Source: Pelagibacterium halotolerans B2 (lineage in GTDB: Bacteria > Pseudomonadota > Alphaproteobacteria > Rhizobiales > Devosiaceae). From it: a DNA stretch of 64,000 nucleotides. Location: NCBI RefSeq assembly GCF_000230555.1, contig NC_016078.1:1674001-1738000 (forward strand). The letters are read 5' to 3'. Below, one piece after another: positions 48,530-57,042 of this stretch. Each line of letters starts with the position of its first letter. Within the stretch, counting starts at the first letter, position 1. Both the position numbers and the translations under genes were made by a program. The notes beneath the pieces were generated by a model. It saw only the letters and a list, made by a program, of their open reading frames with translations. It made no database searches and was not told the DNA's origin.

Positions 48530-48631
48530 CAACTCCTCCGCCTCGTCCACCGCTCCGAGTGCAAAAGTAACAGCTCCAAACTTCGTTGCACAGATTGGAC
48601 ATATTAAGGCGATCGGCCTTCACGTCCAGGT

Positions 48632-48657
48632 GGAACGCGTTCAGGGCCACACCCGTT
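48632..48657 (+). promoter_or_regulatory. Possible EcfG-type general stress promoter
   Basis: GGAAC (48632-48636) and CGTT (48654-48657) are 17 bp apart, matching the alphaproteobacterial EcfG consensus GGAAC-N16-17-CGTT. It lies about 100 bp upstream of the flavin reductase gene in a 231-bp gap with no other gene. A 9-base match of this kind can occur by chance. Confidence 0.45.
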
Positions 48658-48760
48658 AACAGCGAGAATATCCCCGCGGTTCCGCAAGCGAACCCGAATT
48701 TGCCAAAGTCGGCATTAACATGGACTAATCCAACCGAGCTTGAACGAAGACCCCGCACAT

Positions 48761-49381
48761 ATGACCAAACGACTCAAGGTTCTCGCCCTGAACGGCACTC
48801 TCAAAACATCCAGATCAGGCAAGATATCCTCGACAGGCCGCATGATCGACCTTTTGATCGCCGGCTTTGCAAAGCACGACATTGCGGCCGAAACCATAAG
48901 GCTCGCCGATCATCAGATATTGCCCGGGGTCAGCGCCGATGAAGGCGAGGGCGATGCCTGGCCGGACATCCGCAAGAAGATCATCGCTGCCGACATCCTT
49001 ATCGCCGGCACGCCTGTCTGGATGGGACAGCCTTCAAGCGTGATCAAACGCGCACTCGAACGCATGGATGCCTTTCTTTCGGAAAAGGACAGCGAGGGAC
49101 GCATGCCAACCTATGGGAAAGTTGCCGCCGTGGCAGTTGTCGGCAACGAAGATGGCGCGCATCATGTGTCGGCGGAACTGTTTCAGGCGCTCAACGACGT
49201 TGGGTTTTCCATTGCACCCAACGCCGTTTCCTATTGGGTGGGAGAGGCCATGAGCTCAACGGACTTTCGAGATCTCGATGAAATTCCCGACGCGGTGACA
49301 GGCGCGGCCCGGATGGTGGTGGAATCCACGGTTCATCTGGCCGGCCTGTTGGCCACCAATCCGTATCCGAGCGTCAAATGA
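48761..49381 (+). CDS. NADPH-dependent FMN reductase / flavodoxin-like protein
   Basis: 206 residues from the ATG at 48761; an in-frame TTG 7 codons earlier is possible. A flavodoxin-like fold begins LKVLALNGTLKTSRSGKISSTGRMIDLL, with GTPVWMGQPSSVIKRALERMDAF as the second flavin loop. This suits the NADPH:FMN reductase/flavin-mononucleotide-binding family. The Crp-like regulator gene follows after 19 bp and may share its transcript. Substrate not predictable. Confidence 0.85.
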   Translation: MTKRLKVLALNGTLKTSRSGKISSTGRMIDLLIAGFAKHDIAAETIRLADHQILPGVSADEGEGDAWPDIRKKIIAADILIAGTPVWMGQPSSVIKRALERMDAFLSEKDSEGRMPTYGKVAAVAVVGNEDGAHHVSAELFQALNDVGFSIAPNAVSYWVGEAMSSTDFRDLDEIPDAVTGAARMVVESTVHLAGLLATNPYPSVK

Positions 49382-49400
49382 GCCCGGGGGGAAGCGTCGC

Positions 49401-50138
49401 GTGACCGAGCTGCTCGTTGCCCGGCTCGAAAGCCATATGTCCCTGGAGCCGACCGACCGCGCCGGGCTGATCGCACTTCCCGCTCAACTGCGGCAGTTTT
49501 CCGGAAGGAATGCTTCGCTTACCGGGAAGCTGACCGAAAACCACGTCCATGTCCTCGAAGACGGTTTTGCCTGCCGATATCGAGACTTGCCGGACGGCCG
49601 CAGGCAAATTCTTTCGCTTCTCATCCCCGGGGATATCATCGACTTGCGCCAGTTCGTGCTGGGCGGAGCACAGCCGCTGCTTGCCGCCCTCTCTCCGCTA
49701 TCGATGAGCGCGATTCCCAACAGCAGTCTGCTCAAGATTCTGGAAACCTCACCCCGCGCAACACGGGCGCTCTGGAGCACGACGCTGGTTGAGGAGTCGA
49801 TTTCCCGCGAATGGCTGGTCAGCATCGGCAAGCGCTCGGCACTCGAGCGGGTCGCTCACCTGCTGTGCGAAATCCATCTCAGGCTTGCCGCCGTTGGCCG
49901 CAATGATGGCCCGCGCTTTTCGCTGCCACTGACCCAGAGCGAACTGGCCGACGTATTGGGATTGTCCACGGTGCACGTCAACCGGACGCTTCAGGAACTC
50001 CGTAAATCGGGGCTTATCGCGTTCCAGTCGGGAACGGTAGAACTGTTCGACTTCGACGCCCTGGCAAGGCTTGGGCTGTTTTCTCCCGGCTATCTGCATT
50101 TGCGCGAACCGGGCAAGCAAAGGCAGATACCGGCCTGA
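49401..50138 (+). CDS. Crp/Fnr-family transcriptional regulator
   Basis: 245 residues: an N-terminal cyclic-nucleotide-binding-like domain (~25-130: VLEDGFACRYRDLPDGRRQILSLLIPGDIIDL) and a C-terminal winged helix (~150-225: LTQSELADVLGLSTVHVNRTLQELRKSGLI). The N-terminal four-Cys set of Fnr is absent, so no iron-sulphur oxygen sensing is indicated. The GTG start has GGGGGAAG upstream. It likely has a redox or stress-related role, as its neighbour suggests. Confidence 0.9.
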   Translation: MTELLVARLESHMSLEPTDRAGLIALPAQLRQFSGRNASLTGKLTENHVHVLEDGFACRYRDLPDGRRQILSLLIPGDIIDLRQFVLGGAQPLLAALSPLSMSAIPNSSLLKILETSPRATRALWSTTLVEESISREWLVSIGKRSALERVAHLLCEIHLRLAAVGRNDGPRFSLPLTQSELADVLGLSTVHVNRTLQELRKSGLIAFQSGTVELFDFDALARLGLFSPGYLHLREPGKQRQIPA

Positions 50139-50139
50139 G

Positions 50140-52602
50140 CTATTTTGTGGACTTGGGCAACGATTGGCGAAGCTTGCCATAGCCTGGCCAGGCATTGTCC
50201 CGCGCGCGCTCAACCGCGGCCTCCAGCGAGAAACGATTGGCGGCGTTCAACCGTTCAACCTCGTTCCAGTCGACGGGGACGGCGACGGGCGCGCCTTCTC
50301 TAGCCCGGGTGGAGTAAGGCGCGATGGCCGTCGAGCCCCGTTCGTTCCTCAGATAATCGATGAACAGTTTGCCCTTGCGGGCCTTTTTGGAAAGCGTTGC
50401 AGTGAACCGCTCCGGCTCGTCCTCGGCCATCTGCTTTGCAAATCCGGCAGCAAACGCCTTGACGGCGGGCCACTCGGCGCGGCGCGCGATAGGCGCGATT
50501 ACATGGATGCCCTTGCCACCAGTCACCATTGCAAAGGTTTCAAGGCCCAGATCGGCCAACCGGCCGCGAATGTCGAGAGCGGCGGATTTGACATCGCCGA
50601 AAACAAGGCCCTCGTCGGGATCGATGTCGAATACGATCCTGTCCGGCTTTTCGATGGCGTCGCGGCGAGAGCCCCATATATGGAACTCCAGCACTCCCAT
50701 CTGCACGCCCGCGAGCAGGCCTTCGAGACCATCGAGGGTGAAATAGCTGTCGGACTTGCCGTCCTTTTCGGTTATCTGCACGGTATCCATGCCCTGCGCG
50801 AACCCGCCGGTGTCGTGCTTTTGAAAAAAGCACTGCTTTGCGCGGCCGGCGGGGCAACGGACGAGGCTCAGGGGCCGATTGGCAATGTAGGGCATCATCG
50901 CCTCGGCCACCGATGCATAATAGGCAGCCAGCTTGCCCTTGGTTACCCCCTGCCCGGGATAAAGAACCTTGTCGGGGCTGGAGAGCTTGATGCCGGCCTT
51001 TTCGGCGGCGGCGATTCCGGTGTCTTCAGTAAGCGACAGGGTGTGGCCTCCTTCGGCCTTGCCTGGCTGTTCCAGGCCGATGCCTTTGGCTGGTTTGTCT
51101 TCCCGCAATCCAAGGAAAGACGGGTGGCGCAGAATTCCGTCCGGGGTCAGTTCGGTGTAGGCGATCTCGGCCAAATGACGAGGCGAAACCCAGCGAGCGC
51201 CGCGCGCCATCTGGCGCGGCACGCCGGTCAGTGGCGCGGTCTTGCGGGCGTCTTTGTCCAGCATGGCCTGGAGATCGGCCCGCAAGTCATCGGGGAACCC
51301 CGTACCCACGCGGCCGCGATAAACCAGCTTGCCATCTTGCTGTGTGGCAAGGAGCAGCGAAGCGAACACGCCGCGACGCTTTTCCGAGGGCGACCAGCCG
51401 ACAATGACAAATTCCTGCCGCAACGTGCATTTGACCTTGAGCCAGGATTTGCCGCGTCCGGACCGATATGGCGCTGCGCCATGTTTTGCGATGATGCCTT
51501 CGTGCCCCGCCTTGCAGATGGCCGAAAACACCTCGGTCCCCTTGCCTGAAATATCGGGAGAAAATTGGACGGGGTCGTGGCGCGTACGGCGCCCCAACAC
51601 GTTTTCAAGCGCTGCCTTGCGCTCGGAAAGCGGCTTCGCGCGCAAGGACTTACCATCGATTTCGAGCAGATCGAACGCGAAATAGACCAGCGGCCCGCCT
51701 TCGGAAAGATGCGACTTCAAGGTTGAAAAACTGGTCTTGCCGTTCTCATCGAACGCGCAGATTTCTCCATCCAGAAGCATGCTAGATTCTGTGAGCAGGG
51801 ACATGGGTGCAACCAATGAGGCGAACGTGTCGGTCCAGTCCAGGCCATTGCGCGTATAGAGCCGGACATCTTCGCCCGAAATGACGGCTATGCAGCGATA
51901 GCCGTCATATTTCATCTCGAACAGCCAATCATTGCCCCCCGGTACGCTGTCGACCAGCGTTGCAAGCTGGGGTTCGACGAATTTCGGCAAGGATCGCCCA
52001 CCCGTCTTCGATTTTCTTACCGGTGGCTCTCCTTTTTCGATGGCGCTCATCTTGCGGCCCGTCGACACGCTGGTGCTCTTGTCGAGTAGTTTTGAGCCGC
52101 CCTCGGTGGCGAAATCATCGTGCTCCTTGATCAGCAGCCAGTTCTCGCGCTTTTCACCCGATTTCGGCTTCATGCGGATGAGGGCCCAGTCACCCTTCAT
52201 CCGGTCGCCCTTGAGGCGGATTTTGAGTTTGCCGGACTTGAAGCCCTTATTTGCGTCCTCGACCGGCTCCCAAGTCCCGAAATCCCACAGCATGACGGTG
52301 CCGCCCCCATATTCGCCCTGGGGAATTTTGCCCTCGAAGGTGGCGTAATCGAGCGGGTGATCTTCTGTACGCACTGCAAGCCGCTTGTCGGCAGGATCAG
52401 TGCTGGGCCCCCGCGTTACCGCCCAACTCTTGAGCACTCCTTCATATTCAAGCCTGAAGTCGTAATGAAGCCGCGTCGCGTCGTGCTTTTGCACAACAAA
52501 GACATTGCCCGAGGATGCGCCCTTACCGCCTTGGGGCTCGCTTGTTTTCGTAAAATCCCGCTTGGCGCGGTATTCTTTGAGGAGATCGCGGGCCCGGGCC
52601 AT
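50140..52602 (-). CDS. ligD: ATP-dependent DNA ligase D (multidomain, NHEJ)
   Basis: 820 residues with three activities in the Pseudomonas-type order. The phosphoesterase domain (~35-150: VVQKHDATRLHYDFRLE; GTVMLWDFGTWEP) comes first. The ligase core (~220-520: EMKYDGYRCIAVISG with the adenylated Lys) is second. The primase/polymerase domain (~540-815: DKVLYPGQGVTKGKLAAYYA; DRIVFDIDPDEGLVF) is third. It joins and fills in double-strand breaks with Ku. The ku gene lies 2 bp upstream, so the two are co-transcribed. Confidence 0.96.
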   Translation of the reverse strand: MARARDLLKEYRAKRDFTKTSEPQGGKGASSGNVFVVQKHDATRLHYDFRLEYEGVLKSWAVTRGPSTDPADKRLAVRTEDHPLDYATFEGKIPQGEYGGGTVMLWDFGTWEPVEDANKGFKSGKLKIRLKGDRMKGDWALIRMKPKSGEKRENWLLIKEHDDFATEGGSKLLDKSTSVSTGRKMSAIEKGEPPVRKSKTGGRSLPKFVEPQLATLVDSVPGGNDWLFEMKYDGYRCIAVISGEDVRLYTRNGLDWTDTFASLVAPMSLLTESSMLLDGEICAFDENGKTSFSTLKSHLSEGGPLVYFAFDLLEIDGKSLRAKPLSERKAALENVLGRRTRHDPVQFSPDISGKGTEVFSAICKAGHEGIIAKHGAAPYRSGRGKSWLKVKCTLRQEFVIVGWSPSEKRRGVFASLLLATQQDGKLVYRGRVGTGFPDDLRADLQAMLDKDARKTAPLTGVPRQMARGARWVSPRHLAEIAYTELTPDGILRHPSFLGLREDKPAKGIGLEQPGKAEGGHTLSLTEDTGIAAAEKAGIKLSSPDKVLYPGQGVTKGKLAAYYASVAEAMMPYIANRPLSLVRCPAGRAKQCFFQKHDTGGFAQGMDTVQITEKDGKSDSYFTLDGLEGLLAGVQMGVLEFHIWGSRRDAIEKPDRIVFDIDPDEGLVFGDVKSAALDIRGRLADLGLETFAMVTGGKGIHVIAPIARRAEWPAVKAFAAGFAKQMAEDEPERFTATLSKKARKGKLFIDYLRNERGSTAIAPYSTRAREGAPVAVPVDWNEVERLNAANRFSLEAAVERARDNAWPGYGKLRQSLPKSTK

Positions 52603-52604
52603 TG

Positions 52605-53462
52605 TCAGCTTGCTTTCTTGCGGGTCGTTTTCGTGGATTTCGTCGCTGCCTCTTTACGGCTCCCGGTCCCTTCGAGACTCGATTTGAGGGCATCCATGAG
52701 GTCGATCACATTGCCCTTGGACTCCGCCGCCGTGGGTTCATCGGTATCTTTGGAAACTTTGCGCTTCCCCTTGGACTTAAGCTTCTTGTCGACAAGAGCG
52801 CGGAGCGCCTGGGTGTAATGGTCCTTGAACTTGCCGGCGTCGAACGGCGCGGTCTTGCGCTCGATAAGCTGGGTGGCGACCTCGAGAAGGTCCTTTTCGG
52901 CCTTTGTCTTGGATATGCCGGAAAAGAACGGATCGGATTTCCGGATTTCATCTTCATAATGAAGTGTTTCCAGTAAAAGTCCGGTTCCACACGGTTTTAG
53001 CGCGCAAATATACTCACGCCCCCGCATGGCGATCTGTCCCAATCCGACCTTTTCGGTCGACCTCAGGGCGTCCCGCACGACCCGGAACGCGTCTTCCGCC
53101 AACTCATCCTGCGGCACAACGTAATAGGACTTGTCGAAATAGATCGGGTCGATCTCACATCCACCCACGAACTGCACCAGTTCCAGGGTCTTGCGGGTTT
53201 CGAGCTTTACCGCATCGATCTCCTCGTCATCGAGCAGGACGAAGTCGTTCTTTTCGTATTCGAACCCCTTGAGGATCTCGTCGGAGTCGATTGGCCCTAT
53301 CCCTGGGACGATCTTTTCGTACTTGATCGGCTTGCCCGAAGGCTCGTGAATCTGCCGGAAGGAAAGACGGGCTCCCGTCTTGGACGCTGAATAGAGTTCC
53401 ACGGGGATGGCCACGAGAGACAATCTGATCTGGCCCTTCCAGATGGGACGTGCAGAAGGCAT
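52605..53462 (-). CDS. ku: DNA end-binding protein Ku
   Basis: 285 residues, bacterial Ku core (PIWKGQIRLSLVAIPVELYSA; GFEYEKNDFVLLDDEEIDAV; LVQFVGGCEIDPIYFDKSYYV). A Lys/Ser/Thr-rich C-terminal tail (SLEGTGSRKEAATKSTKTTRKKAS) may contact DNA or LigD. It binds DNA ends as a dimer and recruits LigD, encoded directly downstream. Confidence 0.97.
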   Translation of the reverse strand: MPSARPIWKGQIRLSLVAIPVELYSASKTGARLSFRQIHEPSGKPIKYEKIVPGIGPIDSDEILKGFEYEKNDFVLLDDEEIDAVKLETRKTLELVQFVGGCEIDPIYFDKSYYVVPQDELAEDAFRVVRDALRSTEKVGLGQIAMRGREYICALKPCGTGLLLETLHYEDEIRKSDPFFSGISKTKAEKDLLEVATQLIERKTAPFDAGKFKDHYTQALRALVDKKLKSKGKRKVSKDTDEPTAAESKGNVIDLMDALKSSLEGTGSRKEAATKSTKTTRKKAS

Positions 53463-53605
53463 GGGAAATTTCCTGACGATGAACCTCGTTGCAGATTCAA
53501 TTCACGAGAACGAACGCGGGTTCCAAAAAGCGGCTGGCGCACCCCCAAGCGTGACACTAACTCAGGTTAATGCAGCCGCGGACCGATGCTATAAGGTCGT
53601 AGCCT

Positions 53606-53806
53606 ATGATGGAGCCGCTTATGGAAACGCACAAAACCGTTGCGCAATCGGTGCGTGAAGAAATCGCCCAGCACAGGCGGCGGTTACTCAAGCTCGAAGA
53701 GAGTGCCGTGCGAATTGCCAACACGCACAATTGCCCCAACCACAGCCTCATCCGCCTGGCTCTGCTCCGCCAGAGCATGGCGTCCGGGACGGTGGTCAAA
53801 CTCTAA
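53606..53806 (+). CDS. Hypothetical 66-aa protein
   Basis: A small polar, helix-prone protein (VREEIAQHRRRLLKLEESAVRIANTHNCPNHSLIRLALLRQS) in the 340-bp space between the divergent end of ku and the end of topoisomerase IB. AAGGTCGT lies upstream of the ATG. It has a lone Cys and several His. No family recognised. An 80-aa frame on the other strand over the same bases looks less like a protein. It overlaps the topoisomerase stop by 4 bp. Confidence 0.55.
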   Translation: MMEPLMETHKTVAQSVREEIAQHRRRLLKLEESAVRIANTHNCPNHSLIRLALLRQSMASGTVVKL

Positions 53807-54840
53807 CGCCCGGCGAACTTTTCCAGCCAAACCGCGACCAAACATTCCTGGCTGTCCAGTCCCGACCTGCGTGGGCGTTTCGCGCGGATTTCCGCAATAT
53901 CTTTCGCGAGTGTTCCGCGCTCCCAGCGTTCAACGACCGCCGGGTGAATATAGCACGCGCGACAAACGGCTCGCGTATTGCCCAGATATCTCGACACCGT
54001 GTCGATGACGGCATTGAGCGCCCTGGCCCTGCCGTTGCGCGTCTCTGGAACCTCCGTGGCCGAAAGGAGCGTCAGCGCGCGTACCGTGCCACCCCAAGTC
54101 CGAAAGTCCTTTGAGCTGGACCGCTCGCCTAAGACGCCCCGGATATATTCGTTGACGTCATGCGACGCGATGTCGCGCATGCCGTCGTCATCGCGATATC
54201 GGAACAGCCTCTGGCCCGGCAGATGCTCGATTGCTCTTAAGACCCGGGCCATACGACGATCTGAAAGGCCGATATCCCATTCTCTCCCCGACTTGCCCTT
54301 GAACCGGAACCGAAGTGTCGCACCCGAAATCTCGATATGCCGCGAGCGGAGGGTCGTTAGCCCGAAACTCTTGTTGTCCCGTGCGTAGGTGTCATTGCCG
54401 ACGCGGATCATCGTGTGATCCATCAGCCAGACCACGCTGGCGACCACCTTTTCACGCGGCAGCCCACGCGCCCGCAAGTCCGCTTCAACGACTTTGCGCA
54501 GCTTGGCAAGGTTGGCGGAAAATTCTGCCAAAAGCGCGTATTTGGCTCTGCCGCGATCGGCATGCCATTGGTCGTGATATCGGTATTGCTTGCGTCCTTT
54601 CTCGTCGCGACCGGTCGCCTGAATATGTCCGTTGGAATCCTGGCATATCCAAACGTCGGACCACGCCGGCGGGATCGCCAGAGCTCGTATGCGGGCGACA
54701 TCGCCGGCGCGTTTCACCGGTCGGCCACTGGCCCGGACATAAGAAAATCCTTTGCCTCTTGCCCGCCGGAAAATACCCGGCTCGTCATCATTGACATAAC
54801 GCAGGCGCCCGGCCGCAAGCCCGGGATCGATGGCCGCCAT
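53803..54840 (-). CDS. DNA topoisomerase IB
   Basis: 345 residues, the bacterial poxvirus-like type IB enzyme, which relaxes supercoils through a 3'-phosphotyrosine. The catalytic set is visible: IPPAWSDVWICQDSNGHIQATGRD with QYRYH, VGNDTYARDNKSFGLTTLRSRH, KDFRTWGGT and the nucleophilic Tyr in CRACYIHPAVVERW. The gene ends against the small hypothetical gene and starts 5 bp from the SDR stop. Its place beside ku/ligD suggests a common stress or desiccation-survival set. Confidence 0.95.
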   Translation of the reverse strand: MAAIDPGLAAGRLRYVNDDEPGIFRRARGKGFSYVRASGRPVKRAGDVARIRALAIPPAWSDVWICQDSNGHIQATGRDEKGRKQYRYHDQWHADRGRAKYALLAEFSANLAKLRKVVEADLRARGLPREKVVASVVWLMDHTMIRVGNDTYARDNKSFGLTTLRSRHIEISGATLRFRFKGKSGREWDIGLSDRRMARVLRAIEHLPGQRLFRYRDDDGMRDIASHDVNEYIRGVLGERSSSKDFRTWGGTVRALTLLSATEVPETRNGRARALNAVIDTVSRYLGNTRAVCRACYIHPAVVERWERGTLAKDIAEIRAKRPRRSGLDSQECLVAVWLEKFAGR

Positions 54841-54845
54841 TGCGA

Positions 54846-55691
54846 TCAGCTGCTGGGAAAGTCGCCACCATCCACGTGGATGGCCTGGCCGGTCATGTAT
54901 CGGCCGTCATCGCAGGCCAGCAAAAGATAGGCGGGGGCCACTTCGTTGGGCTGGCCAGGACGGCCCAGCGGCGTATCGGACCCGAATTCTTCAACCTTGT
55001 CGGGCGGGAAGCTGGCCGGAATAAGCGGTGTCCAGATCGGTCCGGGCGCGACCGCGTTGACCAGAATGCCTTTTTCCGCAAACCGCGCCGACAACGACCG
55101 CGTGAGAGCGACGATGGCGCCCTTGGTCATTGCATAATCGACGAGCTGGGGATGCCCCCGATAAGCAACGATAGACGCGGTATTGATGATCCGGGCACCC
55201 GATTTCAAATGGTCGAGCACCGCCTGAACCATATGGAAATAACCATAAATGTTCGTCTCGAAAACCGCCTTCATCGCTTCGGCATCAAGATCGGCAATGT
55301 CTTCGCGCACATGCTGCTCGGCGGCGTTGTTGATGAGGATATCGATCCGGCCGAATGCCGCCATGGTGCGCTCGGCGACGGCCCCACAAAACGCGGGATC
55401 ACCCACATCACCTGCTATCAGGAGCGCCTCGCTGCCTTCCGCCTCAATCAGCCCATGCGTTTTTTCCGCGTCCTCGTCCTCATCGAGATAGACGACGACC
55501 ACTCTGGCCCCCTCGCGGGCAAACAGAACGCTGACGGCGCGACCGATACCGGAATCGCCACCGGTAACGATTGCCACCTTGTCCTTCAGGCGCCCGCTTC
55601 CCGGATAGAAGGGCATATATTCGGGCTCGGGGTGCATGGCACTTTCGCGACCGGGTTGCTTGTTCTGATGCTGGGCTGGCTGACCGGCCAT
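54846..55691 (-). CDS. Short-chain dehydrogenase, general-stress type
   Basis: 281 residues. A ~30-residue polar lead (AGQPAQHQNKQPGRESAMHPEPEYMPFYP) precedes the Rossmann fold: VAIVTGGDSGIGRAVSVLFA, INNAAEQHVREDI, and catalytic Tyr/Lys in VDYAMTKGAIVALTRSL. The lead and YMPFYPGSGRLKDK pattern match the YghA/GsiB-linked stress SDR group (oxidoreductases with broad aldehyde/alcohol substrates). Upstream is only a 205-bp gap before tRNA-Gly. Confidence 0.93.
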   Translation of the reverse strand: MAGQPAQHQNKQPGRESAMHPEPEYMPFYPGSGRLKDKVAIVTGGDSGIGRAVSVLFAREGARVVVVYLDEDEDAEKTHGLIEAEGSEALLIAGDVGDPAFCGAVAERTMAAFGRIDILINNAAEQHVREDIADLDAEAMKAVFETNIYGYFHMVQAVLDHLKSGARIINTASIVAYRGHPQLVDYAMTKGAIVALTRSLSARFAEKGILVNAVAPGPIWTPLIPASFPPDKVEEFGSDTPLGRPGQPNEVAPAYLLLACDDGRYMTGQAIHVDGGDFPSS

Positions 55692-55896
55692 GGCGCGTTT
55701 CTCCGCAGAAAATTCTGCGCGATCAATGCACCGAAGGGCGCTTCGTTCCCCAACTTGCCATGTGTCAAGCGGGCGGCAACAGAGCCTTCAACCCTGGAGT
55801 GCCCCACCCACAACGGGACAGCGAACGACGGGTCTGAATTGAAAAAACCGCCTATCCGGCTCCCCCGTCGAGCAATCATCAACTGAGCGGAAAGGA

Positions 55897-55970
55897 TGGA
55901 GCGGGTGAAGGGAATCGAACCCTCGTCGTAAGCTTGGAAGGCTTCTGCTCTACCATTGAGCTACACCCGC
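55897..55970 (-). tRNA. tRNA-Gly (anticodon TCC)
   Basis: On the minus strand the 74-nt sequence starts GCGGGTGTAGCTCAATGG, has the anticodon loop CTTCCAA (anticodon TCC), T-arm GGTTCGATTCC and ends CACCCGCT with an encoded CCA. It is 54 bp downstream of tRNA-Tyr on the same strand. Confidence 0.96.
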
Positions 55971-56024
55971 CCGAGGGTGTCTCGCCACTCTGTCCGGTTC
56001 GAGCCCAACGGGCAAGCACGATTT

Positions 56025-56109
56025 TGGTGGAGGGGGCTGGATTCGAACCAGCGTACGCTAAGCGGTCAGATTTACAGTCTGATGGATTTAACCACTCTCC
56101 CACCCCTCC
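56025..56109 (-). tRNA. tRNA-Tyr (anticodon GTA)
   Basis: An 85-nt class II tRNA on the minus strand with a long variable arm. The acceptor is GGAGGGG/CCCCTCC, the anticodon loop reads CTGTAAA (GTA), the T-arm is GGTTCGAATCC and the CCA end is encoded. It is followed by tRNA-Gly and is divergent from rlmB. Confidence 0.96.
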
Positions 56110-56289
56110 CCAATCGTGACATCGGCGAAGCGAGGCATTTTGCGATAGCGCTCGTTTCCGATCACCATCACGGGCCGGTTTATGGTGGTAGCAACCTGTC
56201 CTGTCAACTGCCATCGCAAGGAAATTTCATATGTTTCACCACTGTGCTTGCCGCTTGCCGAGTTCGCGGCAAAGCGATACCCCATTGCC

Positions 56290-57042
56290 ATGAGCAAGAA
56301 TAAGTTCCCGCCGAAAAAACGTCCGCCGATCCTGCCTGACGATGGGCCGGTCTATCTTTACGGCCTGCATACCGTCCGCGCGGCGCTCGACAATCCGCGC
56401 CGGGCCAAGCGGAGGCTTCTGGCAACGCCGAACGGTCTCAACAGATTGACCGAGGGCTCCCCTCTGCCCCAATTGGCCATAGAGGAAACAACGCCACGCG
56501 ATCTCGACAAGCTGCTGGGCGCCGATGCGGTGCACCAAGGCGTGGCGCTGGAAGTCGACCCTGTCGACCGGTTCGGACTGGACGATATTGAAAAGCTCGA
56601 CCTCGTGATCGTCCTCGATCAGGTGACCGATCCGCACAATGTCGGCGCCATCCTGCGAACCGCATGTGCTTTCGGTGCTGATGCCGTCATCACCACGGCA
56701 CGCTACGCGCCGCGGGAAACCGGCGTATTGGCCAAATCGGCCTCCGGCGCGCTGGATCTCATTCCCATGGTATCGGTCCGAAATCTCGGCGATGCACTCG
56801 AAACGCTCAAGAGCAATGGTCTTGTGTGCCTCGGATTTGATTCCGAAGCGCCCGGAGTGCTACGCCCCCGTCCCGCCGGTGGCAAACTTGCCATCGTCCT
56901 GGGAGCCGAAGGCAAAGGCTTGCGCCAGAAAACACGGTCACTGTGCGATGAAATGGTTCGGCTCGACATGCCCGGCCCCATCAAGTCGCTCAACGTCTCC
57001 AATGCCGCTGCAATAGCCCTGTTTGCGGCAACCGCGGGCTAG
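56290..57042 (+). CDS. rlmB: 23S rRNA (guanosine-2'-O-)-methyltransferase RlmB
   Basis: 250 residues of the SPOUT/TrmH fold, methylating the 2'-O of a conserved guanosine in the peptidyl-transferase loop. The N-terminal substrate-binding part starts PVYLYGLHTVRAALDNP. SAM-binding/knot motifs are VLDQVTDPHNVGAILRTA, IVLGAEGKGL and SLNVSNAAAIALF. I chose the ATG at 56290 (MSKNKF); an upstream in-frame start at 56182 would overlap the tRNA promoter region. Its place divergent from tRNA-Tyr is the usual alphaproteobacterial arrangement. Confidence 0.93.
   Translation: MSKNKFPPKKRPPILPDDGPVYLYGLHTVRAALDNPRRAKRRLLATPNGLNRLTEGSPLPQLAIEETTPRDLDKLLGADAVHQGVALEVDPVDRFGLDDIEKLDLVIVLDQVTDPHNVGAILRTACAFGADAVITTARYAPRETGVLAKSASGALDLIPMVSVRNLGDALETLKSNGLVCLGFDSEAPGVLRPRPAGGKLAIVLGAEGKGLRQKTRSLCDEMVRLDMPGPIKSLNVSNAAAIALFAATAG

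Noticed and set aside
53557..53799. Minus-strand 80-codon frame between ku and topoisomerase IB
   Set aside because: The residue pattern is less protein-like than the plus-strand 66-aa frame over the same bases, and no ribosome site is evident.
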